DNA of 15,653 bases. It comes from Victivallales bacterium (GTDB lineage: Bacteria > Verrucomicrobiota > Lentisphaeria > Oligosphaerales > Oligosphaeraceae). The DNA is taken from NCBI GenBank assembly GCA_017431185.1, contig JAFRLP010000616.1, positions 1 through 15,653 on the forward strand, read 5' to 3'. Shown piece after piece: positions 1-7,890 of the stretch; within the stretch, counting starts at the first letter, position 1; every line of letters begins with the position of its first letter. The notes under the pieces are model-generated. The model worked only from the letters and a program-made list of their open reading frames with translations. It was not told the DNA's origin and did not search any database. A program made the position numbers and the translations under genes.

Positions 1-2
1 CG

Positions 3-203
3 CTGTATGCGCCTGACGGGACCCAGGCATCCCTGGTGGCTGGAGGAAAGCATCTGGGCCACCAAACCGCCACCGACTTTGCCCCTGCGCAATGGAAGAC
101 GGCGGCGGATTTCCTTTTCGGCAAGTCCCTCGTCCTGGAATTGGCTCTTGCTGGAGAAAAGCGAATCCTGGAGAAAAGGCTCCTAAGACCTTTGGGAAAA
201 TGA
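3..203 (+). CDS. C-terminal fragment of an unidentified protein, possibly a hydrolase (5' end outside window)
   Basis: An open frame enters from the left edge and ends at the TGA at 201-203, giving 66 residues. Third codon positions are strongly G/C through the first ~49 codons and less so afterwards, which supports real coding sequence. The fragment contains the short stretches DGTQASLVAGGKHLGH and TDFAPAQWKTAADFLFGKSL. The tone is that of the end of an alpha/beta-hydrolase or carbohydrate esterase, with a His-containing loop before a last helix. That is a weak impression and no catalytic residue can be assigned. The gene converges on the minus-strand glycosidase, with only 25 bases between the two stop codons and no obvious terminator hairpin. 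A polysaccharide-processing role would fit the neighbourhood, but this is inference. Confidence 0.5.
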   Translation: MYAPDGTQASLVAGGKHLGHQTATDFAPAQWKTAADFLFGKSLVLELALAGEKRILEKRLLRPLGK

Positions 204-228
204 ACTCCTACGAATGAGCAGACAAAGG

Positions 229-3096
229 TCATTGCTCGATTCTCAAATAGCGGCTGTTGCGGCCCGGAATCTCAATCGTGAAATCCCGGCACCGTTCCGC
301 CACCGTTTTCCCCGTTGCGACATCAACGACCAGGCGTGCCGCCGTCGGCAGGACAATATGCGCTTGCCGTCCCGCCAGTGTGTGCAGCAGGATATGCCCG
401 TTGCCAGCACGCAGAACATACTCCGGCTCGTCCGATGAATAGACATGTGCGCCGTTTTCCAAGGCGATGCGACGCAGCAGCTGCGGAGTCCAGCAGGGAA
501 TGCCGACATAGAGGCTTTTTGCCCCATTCGGCAGGCGCTTAATGGCGGTGGCGCATTTTCCGTCGAGGTCTGACGCCCCAGTCTGTTCGAAGCGTTCCCA
601 AGCAGTCGCCTGTGCGTCCTCCACGTAGAAGATGGGCGACAAAGGCTCATTGATGCCAGCAGCGGGCAGTGTGGCGGGTTTCGTCACCGCCTGAATGTCC
701 ATTCCGACCAGGGAGGCGACATTTGCAGTGCCGCAAGCGTAGGGCGCATCGGGTTCGCCAGTGAAGAATCCCGCGCCATAACTCCAGACGACTAATTTCC
801 CCGGCTGCTGGAACCGTCGCTGAATGACGTGGCGCTGGGCAGGCGAGAGATGGAAACTGTTGAGGAAGACATAGACCGGGTAGTCGTCGGGGATGCGCTC
901 CAGATCCTCAATGATATGCAGATGGTAGCCGATGCCCGCCTTCGCGACTGGTCCCAGCAGCCCAGTGATCAGGTTTCCGCCCACAGGGTCGTTCTTGCTG
1001 TAGTGGCGGAAATGAATGGCGCGGGAATCCATGATGAAGGCGACCATCTTCGTTCGGTCTGCGGATGCGGGATGCGCCGCCATGTATTCCATCTCGCGGT
1101 ACATCCTGCCAAAGGCCTCCCATATCTGCGGATGGCTGTACGCATTGCGTCCGTCAATCGGAAACCACCACAGTCCACTGCGATTGATTTGGATGGTTCC
1201 GAATGCCCGCCATAGGATACCCAGCGACTCCTCCAGATTCTTTGCACCGCTATATTCGGCCACACCCTGGCTGAGACTGGTGCGGATGTCAGCCTCGTCC
1301 ATCCATAGTTTTCCGTGCAGTTGGCAGGCGGCTGGTGCGCCTGCGGTCGGGCCTGCATTGCCCATTTCACGTTGATAATGGGCCATGCTGTCCAGCAAGA
1401 AGTCCACGTTGGGAAGTTCCAGGGCACGGGCCAGGCCATAGTGTCCGGATTCATTGGAAAAGGTACGTCCATGCCCATAGGAGTCGGAGAAGACATAGCC
1501 GTAGTAGAGGCCGATGACCTTGCCAGGGCCTGCCAGACGCCGAATGATGGCGGTGAACTCTCCGATGCGTTGCGGATGATTCATGTTCAGATATTGCAGA
1601 TAGTCAATGGTGTTTCGGTCGCGCACCGGGTTCACGAAATAGTTGTCGTGCAGAAGCCGTTCAGCAGGCGTCGGCAGCTGCGCCGTCTCAAACGTCTCCA
1701 CAGCCTGCTCCATCGGACGCGCAGCATTGCGTTTCTCCACCGTGCCATAAAGCGCCTTCTGCCATTCCTGGAAACCGCGGCGCTCTGGAACTGAATAGTC
1801 TGTCAGCTCCTTGTATTTGGAGTTGTATCCCCAGCGGAAGGCCTCGTTGTAAAGGCCGCTGACCGCCACATAGCCAATGATGCGCTTATGGTACGGGGTT
1901 CCCTCCAGATGCGCGAAAAGCGCGGTCAGAGCCTGTTCCAGATCCTCCATCCACTTGCGTGAACTGAATGAGTGGCTGGCATGGTAGTCGCGGACACGGT
2001 TCCCCAGAAAATCGCAAGTCTCCTCATTGGGGTTGGCGATGCCCCACCAGGTCGGCGGAGACATCGGGAGCTGCAGCAGAATGCGCGCATCGGGGACGCG
2101 GCGGACCACCTGGTCCATCCACAGGTCGATTTCGGTGAAATCGTATTTTCCTGGAGCGTACCACCATTCGCCCATCCTGAAATCCCGCGGAGTGATTTCC
2201 AGGCGGATGACGGTAATGCCGCTTTGCCTACGACATTCGAGGAAGCTCCCGAATGCGTAATGGCTGGAAGCCGCCGTACCAGCCGCGTAAATCATCACTG
2301 GTTCCCGTTTTCCGTCAATGACAAAGCACTGCTTGTCGGCATCAACCGTTACTTCGGGCACGTGTTCCGTCTTGCCGATATTCCGTGCGCCGACGAGACG
2401 AATTTCCGTGATTTCAGGCGCCGCCTCCAGAGCTGTCGCCTTGAAGCCGCATTCTTCAGGTGAAAGAATGCCTTCCCGCACCGTGATTTCGTCAAGCATT
2501 CCAATCCAGAAATGGCGATAGGCAACGATGTGGTTATAGTCGCATCCCAGCAGAAAACGGTCGCATTGAGCAATGGCGGGGAGCATGGCAGTCTGGAGTG
2601 AATGCACACGTTTCCCGTCGAGGAAAAAGACCCACTCCGTGCCAGTCAACTGCCAGGTGACGTGATGCCATTCGCCGCGCGTCAGCGGTGAACCGATTGG
2701 AATGGTGGTGGCCTTTGCGAATACCCCCCAGTCCATTGCCAGCAACTGCCCGTCCTTGATCTTGAGTGCCAGAATCTCCCGTGGATGGTGGAAGAAACTG
2801 GCTATCGTCATCATGCTTCCGTGCGGGAAGTGGTCGGGGCGGAAATAGCCCGCCACCGTCAGTGGCTTCGCGCCAAAATCGGTCGGCAGCATGACCATCG
2901 CGCCTTCATGGCCAGTGAGCGCCAGGCCGTTGCCAACGACGCCAGGCATGAAACTGTCCGCATCCAAAAGCAGTCCTTGCGCCCCTGAAGGCATAGTCTC
3001 ACGGGAGTCCAGCGAAAAATCCAGATTTCCGCCACGCGACGACAGGATGCACGCGCCTGCCAGAAGAAACATCACGGCACATTTGTTAAGCATCAT
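229..3096 (-). CDS. Secreted LamG-domain plus clan GH-A (beta-galactosidase-like) glycoside hydrolase
   Basis: A 955-residue protein counted from ATG 3096. An in-frame ATG lies 12 codons upstream, but AGGAGG (3104-3109) sits 7 bases before ATG 3096, so the shorter start is chosen. Residues ~1-22 form a Sec signal peptide (hydrophobic core VMFLLAGACIL). Residues ~25-215 look like a concanavalin-type LamG domain, with the typical GEWHHVTWQL and FFLDGKRV strands, and probably bind or position carbohydrate. Residues ~250-720 resemble the TIM barrel of GH42-like glycosidases. E418 in GLYNEAFRWG is the likely acid/base and E601 in LWMDEADIRT the likely nucleophile; their spacing of about 183 residues fits clan GH-A. 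The C-terminal part resembles a GH42-type trimerisation/beta-sandwich region. It is the last gene of the operon, 73 bases after the 1290-residue gene. The precise GH family and substrate cannot be told from sequence reading; export is inferred from the leader. Confidence 0.8.
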   Translation of the reverse strand: MMLNKCAVMFLLAGACILSSRGGNLDFSLDSRETMPSGAQGLLLDADSFMPGVVGNGLALTGHEGAMVMLPTDFGAKPLTVAGYFRPDHFPHGSMMTIASFFHHPREILALKIKDGQLLAMDWGVFAKATTIPIGSPLTRGEWHHVTWQLTGTEWVFFLDGKRVHSLQTAMLPAIAQCDRFLLGCDYNHIVAYRHFWIGMLDEITVREGILSPEECGFKATALEAAPEITEIRLVGARNIGKTEHVPEVTVDADKQCFVIDGKREPVMIYAAGTAASSHYAFGSFLECRRQSGITVIRLEITPRDFRMGEWWYAPGKYDFTEIDLWMDQVVRRVPDARILLQLPMSPPTWWGIANPNEETCDFLGNRVRDYHASHSFSSRKWMEDLEQALTALFAHLEGTPYHKRIIGYVAVSGLYNEAFRWGYNSKYKELTDYSVPERRGFQEWQKALYGTVEKRNAARPMEQAVETFETAQLPTPAERLLHDNYFVNPVRDRNTIDYLQYLNMNHPQRIGEFTAIIRRLAGPGKVIGLYYGYVFSDSYGHGRTFSNESGHYGLARALELPNVDFLLDSMAHYQREMGNAGPTAGAPAACQLHGKLWMDEADIRTSLSQGVAEYSGAKNLEESLGILWRAFGTIQINRSGLWWFPIDGRNAYSHPQIWEAFGRMYREMEYMAAHPASADRTKMVAFIMDSRAIHFRHYSKNDPVGGNLITGLLGPVAKAGIGYHLHIIEDLERIPDDYPVYVFLNSFHLSPAQRHVIQRRFQQPGKLVVWSYGAGFFTGEPDAPYACGTANVASLVGMDIQAVTKPATLPAAGINEPLSPIFYVEDAQATAWERFEQTGASDLDGKCATAIKRLPNGAKSLYVGIPCWTPQLLRRIALENGAHVYSSDEPEYVLRAGNGHILLHTLAGRQAHIVLPTAARLVVDVATGKTVAERCRDFTIEIPGRNSRYLRIEQ

Positions 3097-3103
3097 GGCA
3101 AAG

Positions 3104-3109
3104 CCTCCT
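3104..3109 (-). promoter_or_regulatory. Ribosome binding site deciding the glycosidase start
   Basis: AGGAGG on the minus strand lies 7 bases before ATG 3096. The upstream in-frame ATG at 3132 has no comparable site, and starting there would put 12 polar or mixed residues before the signal peptide. Confidence 0.8.
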
Positions 3110-3169
3110 ATTGAGCCAAACATCAATTGCATAAAGGATGGAAAGTCTCGATTTGCCGCTTATGATGGT

Positions 3170-6100
3170 TCATTTGCTGGATGACTGTCTGGCAACTGCC
3201 CCCACCATCTGCGGGTCAATTTCCAGGAACAAGGTCGCGCGGTTCCCCTTGACAACATTCTGAACAGGACAGTTGTTCCAGATGTCAATGAACTTGTCGC
3301 CAGGCCGATAGTCAACCTCCAGCACGCTTCCCCTGTAGGTCTCGTATTTTCCGTTGTAGAGCGTCCAGAGCGTCTCCCGTCCATCGGCGGACTCGAAGCG
3401 GTTCGCGTAGATTCCAGCAGCCTCTGTCTCCACCAAAGGCTCCACGTTGTCCGAAAGGAAGGCGTCCGCATATTTTCTTTGGATGGCAATCGCTTTCCGC
3501 ATGACACGGATGGTACGTTCATTGTAGAGTCCCGTGGTTGAATCATAGATTCCCTCGCCATTGAAGAACGGGGCATGGTAGAACCGCATGACCATGGATG
3601 AACTGGTGAGGCCCACGGGAATCACGAACATCTTATAGCGGGGGAACACATAGCGCAGGATGCTCTGCCGTGGCGGCATCATCAATGGCGCCTTTGTCGT
3701 CGCCGCATAGTTCGGCGCACGGTTTTCGCTCCCTGAGACATGGTAATAGGTCAGACTACCCGAACTCCACTGCGTATCCACATCGCAGGCAGGATCCTCA
3801 TGCCACAAGGCAACCCCCTCAGGAAGTTCCTCACGGAGTCTCCTGAGTATTTTTCGGCTGGCAAGATTCACATTGAGCGGAACGGAGTGCCCGTGCTTCG
3901 TGGAATAGCAGGCGTAGTCCCTTGGGAAGGGCGAGATGTCGATATAGAGTGCGTTAAAGCCTATTTCCTTTTGTGCCCGAACGCAGGCCGCCACAAAGGT
4001 GTCAGCCCAGACCCACGGACAGGGGAAATAGCACTGTCCATCCTGAAGCGGTTGTCCGTCCCCCAGAATCTGTGTGACTTCGCTCCCTCTTGTGCGCCCC
4101 ATCGGAGACGCTTTCGGCAGATACGATGGAATGGTATAGAAACTCATGTGCGTGCCCTTTTCCTGCTGTGTACGCACGATGGCGACCAGTCTCTTCGCGC
4201 CAGCCAGGTAATTCTTCGGGTCGAATTCACCGTCTGCGTAATTCGCCCTTGGAGTTCCAGTGCGTGTTTTTTCGCCAGGATACAGCGGCGGCACATTCCA
4301 GCCCCATAAATGGAAAATGTCCGGCATTTCATTCCAGCGCCGTTCCGCAAGCCTGCGGATGGCCTCGAAACGGAATTCGTCCTTGTCAGGAAGATAGACG
4401 GGAAGCACCCAGTTGTACTGCTTGTTGAAGAACTCATTGCGCACAATCCAGGATTTTCGCCACCAGTCCAGCCCTTCTTTTTTCACAGGGTGATACCACC
4501 CCGCGCACCATTGCCTGTACAGTTTCAGCGCCTGATGCCAATCGCCTGCATGAACCAGAAGGGAGGTCTCCGAGAGCCTTCTGCTCTCTCCTGGCGCCAT
4601 CATCTGCCATTGGGCAGGGTACTGCACATAATACCGCAAACCATCCTCTGCCTTGTGGAGTCCGTAGTCCATCATGGTTCCCTCCAGATTGTGGGTCATG
4701 AGCTCCAGACCATATCCTGCATCTGGGTTATATGCATCCATGAACTGCACGAAATACGCACGTTCGTTTGCAGGAGAATGCGCATAGGTATTTGTCTCAT
4801 TGGTGTGAAGAGAATAGTATTTCGGGAAATACAGCCAATTCTGTGCATAGTTCTTTCCGATTTGGACGCCGTGAAGGAACGGGAAACGGATTCTCGGCGC
4901 TATGCGTGCAGTCCCACGGTTGACGAGGGATGCATTGAAACGGATTTCACCGCTCCTGTCATCTCCTGAAATGCGCAATTCCAATTCCAAGGATGCAGGA
5001 GCATCCTTCTTTGACCTCAGGTGGAATGCCATGCCGTCGGAAAGTCCTTGCCGCGTGATGACAATGAAATCCTCCCCCGTCATTGTCTTGCCGTTGACAT
5101 CTATTTCGAGGCCGCCTTTTTCCATGCGAAGCGGTTCGTCTGGGGATATTTTCTGCTCCAGCGAAACCACGGCAAAGCCATTCTCCGTGGTTCCGCAAAG
5201 AGAATACCACCCGTTTTCCATGGTGAATCCCACGTCATCTATGACTACTTTCAGCGCCTGTGCCTTCGGCGCGGGAAGTTGTCTGATTATCTGTTTTGCG
5301 GGATGAAGAACCGTTTCAGGAATCAGCCTGTGTCCCTGCCTGTTCAAGGTCGCCGCCATCAGATAGACTGAGCCCTGGTCGGGACGGAAATAGCTGTGCA
5401 GCACGGCTCGTGAAAGCGTCTTGCGAGGATTCAACGGAACCGCGTATGCGCCCGTGAACCGCTGGATGGAATACCCCTTGTCTGCGAGGGAATAGGGATA
5501 TGCCTTGTCCACCGTGCCATCCTCATAGCGAATTTCCATGGAAATGACCTCGTGGGCCGCAAATTGCGGCGGCATTACGGGAGTCGCCCCGTTCCGCGAA
5601 AAAGCGGTCATTCTGGCGGCCAGCAACAGCCACAACTCTCCTGCTTTGCCAGAGAGGGGGATTTCAATGGTTTCGTCGAAGGCACGTCCGACTCCCATCC
5701 AGGGCAAGCCGCTTTCGGGTTCCCTTTTATCCAGTTCCGCCGACGGCGGTGCCTGAACACCTTCCAGTACATTCCAAAGGCTGTCCAGATGGAAGCAAGC
5801 GCCATCCATCTCAACCGTTCCTTCTGGCGTCATCGCATAGTCATACACTTTGCCTCGCAGTTCGAGCAGCTCCGGCAACAGGGCGCGTTGACTTCGACGG
5901 ACACGTTTGCTGAAATCGATGCGTTCCCCCCATGCGGGGAAGTCAAGCCTGCCGCATTGTTCCCATGGCAGGGCAGCGACATCTGCAAAGAGCCGCAGGG
6001 AGAAAAGCTCTAATGACAGTTCGTCTGCATCAGTGCGAAGGCTTATGGAAACGTTTTCCGCTTCGACATCTTGCGGAAGCAGGCAAAGCACCCTGTGGAT

Positions 6101-7042
6101 TTCGCCATCGCTGTAGAGTTCGGAACTGTAGAGGAGAGGCTGTTCACCGAGCAGGAGCGCAGGATAGGAGATGCGCACATACGCCAATCCTTTCAGGCGG
6201 TAGGTCATCTCCAGAAGACGACCCTTGGAGAGCCGCTTCCGTGGAAAATCGAGCCGCCATGCGGCAGCGGAGATGTCAACTGCGCGATTTCGGATGCGGA
6301 AGACCCAGGAGCCGTCGTTGTTTTTGCGGCAGTTCGCATTGTGTGACGACACTCCGCCGTCAAGTTCCACTCTCATCCCAGTGAATGGGTCGAGGACAAT
6401 CTCGTTGCGGGGCGTTGTCTGGACTTCCTGGAATACAGTATCGGTCTCCAGCAGTTCCAAAGAACCAGTGGAAGAGATGTCGTCGGCTTTCGGTTCCTCC
6501 CTTGCGGGGAGTTCCTCCTTTGCATACCGTCCCTTGAACAGCCTTGGCTTGAGCCATGAGGCGACTCCGTTGTCCAGAACGGCGAATTCCAGACGAATGT
6601 TTTCGCTTCCCTCTGGCACGGAGAAAACTTCAGCCTGTGCTAGATTTTCCCCAGGCTGGAAGGTCTTCTGCAACACCAGGCTGACCTGCTGACGGTCATC
6701 AAAAGAATAGACGGTCGCCACGGCACGGCTTGAGCAAGTCACACCCGTGTCCAGCGTGTAGTCACCTGATGAAATCCCCTTTAGGACAATGCGCCAGCCA
6801 CTGGAGCCAGTTTTCCCTTCGCGCCGAATTTCGAGATTGCCAGAAATGGCGCCCACTGTGAGTGTGGCATTGACATGATTGGGATTCACATACGTCCTGT
6901 GCCATTTTCCTGGCGCATCCCCCAACGAACGGTTCTCCTGAATCTGTGGTTCTGGAAGAAGATTTCTTTGAGCCCAGGCAGGAACACAGACAAATCCAAC
7001 GAGGAGAAGGAACGTCAGGGCTTTGTCCATTGTTTTAGACAT
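3170..7042 (-). CDS. Large secreted protein with probable TIM-barrel hydrolase domain (DUF6259-like), candidate glycoside hydrolase
   Basis: A 1290-residue protein with a clear signal peptide (hydrophobic LTFLLLVGFVCVPAWA, likely cleaved before QRN, ~residue 24). Residues ~30-400 look like beta-sandwich modules. Residues ~560-820 look like a galactose-mutarotase-type beta-supersandwich. Residues ~850-1200 have the alternating strand/helix look of a TIM barrel, followed by a small C-terminal beta domain. D1035 in ALYIDISPF and E1082 in LWHEDPACD end predicted barrel strands and are the best candidates for catalytic acids. The overall look matches uncharacterised DUF6259-type proteins of gut bacteria and Lentisphaerota; this is from memory of the family, not a search. 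ATG 7042 follows the pseudopilin stop (TGA 7046-7048) by three bases, and GAGGAC (7049-7054) inside the pseudopilin 3' end serves as ribosome binding site, so the two genes are probably translationally coupled. The substrate is unknown. Confidence 0.7.
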   Translation of the reverse strand: MSKTMDKALTFLLLVGFVCVPAWAQRNLLPEPQIQENRSLGDAPGKWHRTYVNPNHVNATLTVGAISGNLEIRREGKTGSSGWRIVLKGISSGDYTLDTGVTCSSRAVATVYSFDDRQQVSLVLQKTFQPGENLAQAEVFSVPEGSENIRLEFAVLDNGVASWLKPRLFKGRYAKEELPAREEPKADDISSTGSLELLETDTVFQEVQTTPRNEIVLDPFTGMRVELDGGVSSHNANCRKNNDGSWVFRIRNRAVDISAAAWRLDFPRKRLSKGRLLEMTYRLKGLAYVRISYPALLLGEQPLLYSSELYSDGEIHRVLCLLPQDVEAENVSISLRTDADELSLELFSLRLFADVAALPWEQCGRLDFPAWGERIDFSKRVRRSQRALLPELLELRGKVYDYAMTPEGTVEMDGACFHLDSLWNVLEGVQAPPSAELDKREPESGLPWMGVGRAFDETIEIPLSGKAGELWLLLAARMTAFSRNGATPVMPPQFAAHEVISMEIRYEDGTVDKAYPYSLADKGYSIQRFTGAYAVPLNPRKTLSRAVLHSYFRPDQGSVYLMAATLNRQGHRLIPETVLHPAKQIIRQLPAPKAQALKVVIDDVGFTMENGWYSLCGTTENGFAVVSLEQKISPDEPLRMEKGGLEIDVNGKTMTGEDFIVITRQGLSDGMAFHLRSKKDAPASLELELRISGDDRSGEIRFNASLVNRGTARIAPRIRFPFLHGVQIGKNYAQNWLYFPKYYSLHTNETNTYAHSPANERAYFVQFMDAYNPDAGYGLELMTHNLEGTMMDYGLHKAEDGLRYYVQYPAQWQMMAPGESRRLSETSLLVHAGDWHQALKLYRQWCAGWYHPVKKEGLDWWRKSWIVRNEFFNKQYNWVLPVYLPDKDEFRFEAIRRLAERRWNEMPDIFHLWGWNVPPLYPGEKTRTGTPRANYADGEFDPKNYLAGAKRLVAIVRTQQEKGTHMSFYTIPSYLPKASPMGRTRGSEVTQILGDGQPLQDGQCYFPCPWVWADTFVAACVRAQKEIGFNALYIDISPFPRDYACYSTKHGHSVPLNVNLASRKILRRLREELPEGVALWHEDPACDVDTQWSSGSLTYYHVSGSENRAPNYAATTKAPLMMPPRQSILRYVFPRYKMFVIPVGLTSSSMVMRFYHAPFFNGEGIYDSTTGLYNERTIRVMRKAIAIQRKYADAFLSDNVEPLVETEAAGIYANRFESADGRETLWTLYNGKYETYRGSVLEVDYRPGDKFIDIWNNCPVQNVVKGNRATLFLEIDPQMVGAVARQSSSK

Positions 7043-7045
7043 GGC

Positions 7046-7765
7046 TCAGTCCTCATCGAAAAGATAGGCAATACCCTCCCATGCACCGCAGTAGCGGGCA
7101 GTCCCGTTGTTCTGGGTCAGGTCGTCAACTTTGACCGGTTTGACATGGCCGCCCAGGCGAAGGGTGTTGACCTGACCGGGATGAATCGACGGCGGTGGCG
7201 GATTCATTCCCATGTCGATGCGCGCAAGACAGCGGTGAATGTCGTGGACTATCACGTAGTTGGAGTCGTCCCGCCCGATGCGGATGCGGGCGCGCCCCGT
7301 TCCATCCGCTTTCTTCAACGGCTTGTTTTCAGACAGGGCGGCGGTCTCGCTGTGGGATAGGTAGAGATAGGAGGAATAGACAAGCTGGCCATTCACCTTG
7401 CCAAAATAGTTCGCGTCGCTTGGGCATTTGAATTGACGCTCCCCGCCCTTGTCCAAGGTGATACCCAGATAGGGGGCGAGGTAGTTCGGCACATGGGCGT
7501 GCGGAACCTGGGTGTCCGGGTTGTATTTGTAGTTTCTGGAAAGCAGTTGTGCCCCGTTCCAGGGGCAGACAAGCCAGTCGTCATTGTCCATGGAATAAAG
7601 ATGCTGCGCCAGCCCGATTTGCCTGAGGTTCCCCATGCAGCTCGTGCTGCGGGCCTTCTCGCGGGCCTTCGACAAAGCAGGCAAAAGCATCGAGGCCAGG
7701 ATGGCGATGATGGCAATGACGACGAGCAACTCAATGAGGGTGAAAGCATTGCGACTGTATTTCAT
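7046..7765 (-). CDS. Type IV pilin-like protein with prepilin N-terminal methylation motif (H-X9-DG family)
   Basis: A 239-residue protein starting at ATG 7765, with GGAG (7774-7777) 8 bases upstream. An ATG 8 codons earlier in frame is ignored because it lacks a site and would lengthen the leader. The start is MKYSRNA followed by [17 protein letters not shown], the class III signal cut by prepilin peptidase. The cleavage position has Ala at -1 instead of the usual Gly, and Glu5 is kept. A hydrophobic helix of ~20 residues is followed by a Lys/Arg-rich segment and the common NLRQIGLA motif. The C-terminal part contains [14 protein letters not shown], matching the H-X9-DG signature of this large family except that the Asp is Gly. 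Such proteins occur in many copies in Lentisphaerota and Planctomycetota, often beside glycosidases, and are thought to be pseudopilins of a type II secretion-like apparatus; their function is unproven. It is the first gene of the three-gene operon. Confidence 0.9.
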   Translation of the reverse strand: MKYSRNAFTLIELLVVIAIIAILASMLLPALSKAREKARSTSCMGNLRQIGLAQHLYSMDNDDWLVCPWNGAQLLSRNYKYNPDTQVPHAHVPNYLAPYLGITLDKGGERQFKCPSDANYFGKVNGQLVYSSYLYLSHSETAALSENKPLKKADGTGRARIRIGRDDSNYVIVHDIHRCLARIDMGMNPPPPSIHPGQVNTLRLGGHVKPVKVDDLTQNNGTARYCGAWEGIAYLFDED

Positions 7766-7807
7766 GGCGTTGTCTCCGCAGGGGGGCAAAAGAACTGTCC
7801 CGAAGGA

Positions 7808-7836
7808 TTGGCTTATTTCTCTATTTGTTATATATT
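7808..7836 (+). promoter_or_regulatory. Putative sigma70-type promoter of the AraC-family gene
   Basis: TTGGCT (7808-7813, 4 of 6 consensus) lies 17 bases before TATATT (7831-7836, 5 of 6). It overlaps the divergent operon promoter, so binding of polymerase or regulator at one would affect the other. Moderate match only. Confidence 0.35.
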
Positions 7837-7861
7837 ATACTCAAATAAAACGGAAATACAA
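7834..7861 (-). promoter_or_regulatory. Putative sigma70-type promoter of the pseudopilin/glycosidase operon
   Basis: On the minus strand TTGTAT (7856-7861) is separated by 16 bases from a perfect TATAAT (7834-7839). The predicted start of transcription near 7827 leaves a leader of about 60 bases. The element overlaps the opposite-strand promoter proposed for the regulator gene. Confidence 0.5.
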
Positions 7862-7890
7862 ATGTCAAAAAACACAATTGCATACCAATT

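Noticed and set aside
3028..3096. Lipoprotein signal (LAGAC) in the glycosidase
   Set aside because: A lipobox needs Leu or similar at -3; here the order is Leu at -4 and Ala at -3, so ordinary Sec cleavage is as likely.
3097..3132. Longer start of the LamG/GH-A glycosidase at ATG 3132
   Set aside because: There is no ribosome site for it, while AGGAGG precedes ATG 3096 at ideal spacing and gives a normal signal peptide.
4310..4969. Plus-strand open frame of 219 codons
   Set aside because: It is opposite the 1290-residue secreted protein, whose signal peptide and continuous domain structure show which strand is coding.
7863..7868. Perfect TTGACA on the minus strand upstream of the pseudopilin operon
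   Set aside because: It is 22 bases from the TATAAT at 7834-7839, too far for a normal sigma70 promoter; TTGTAT at 16 bases fits better.
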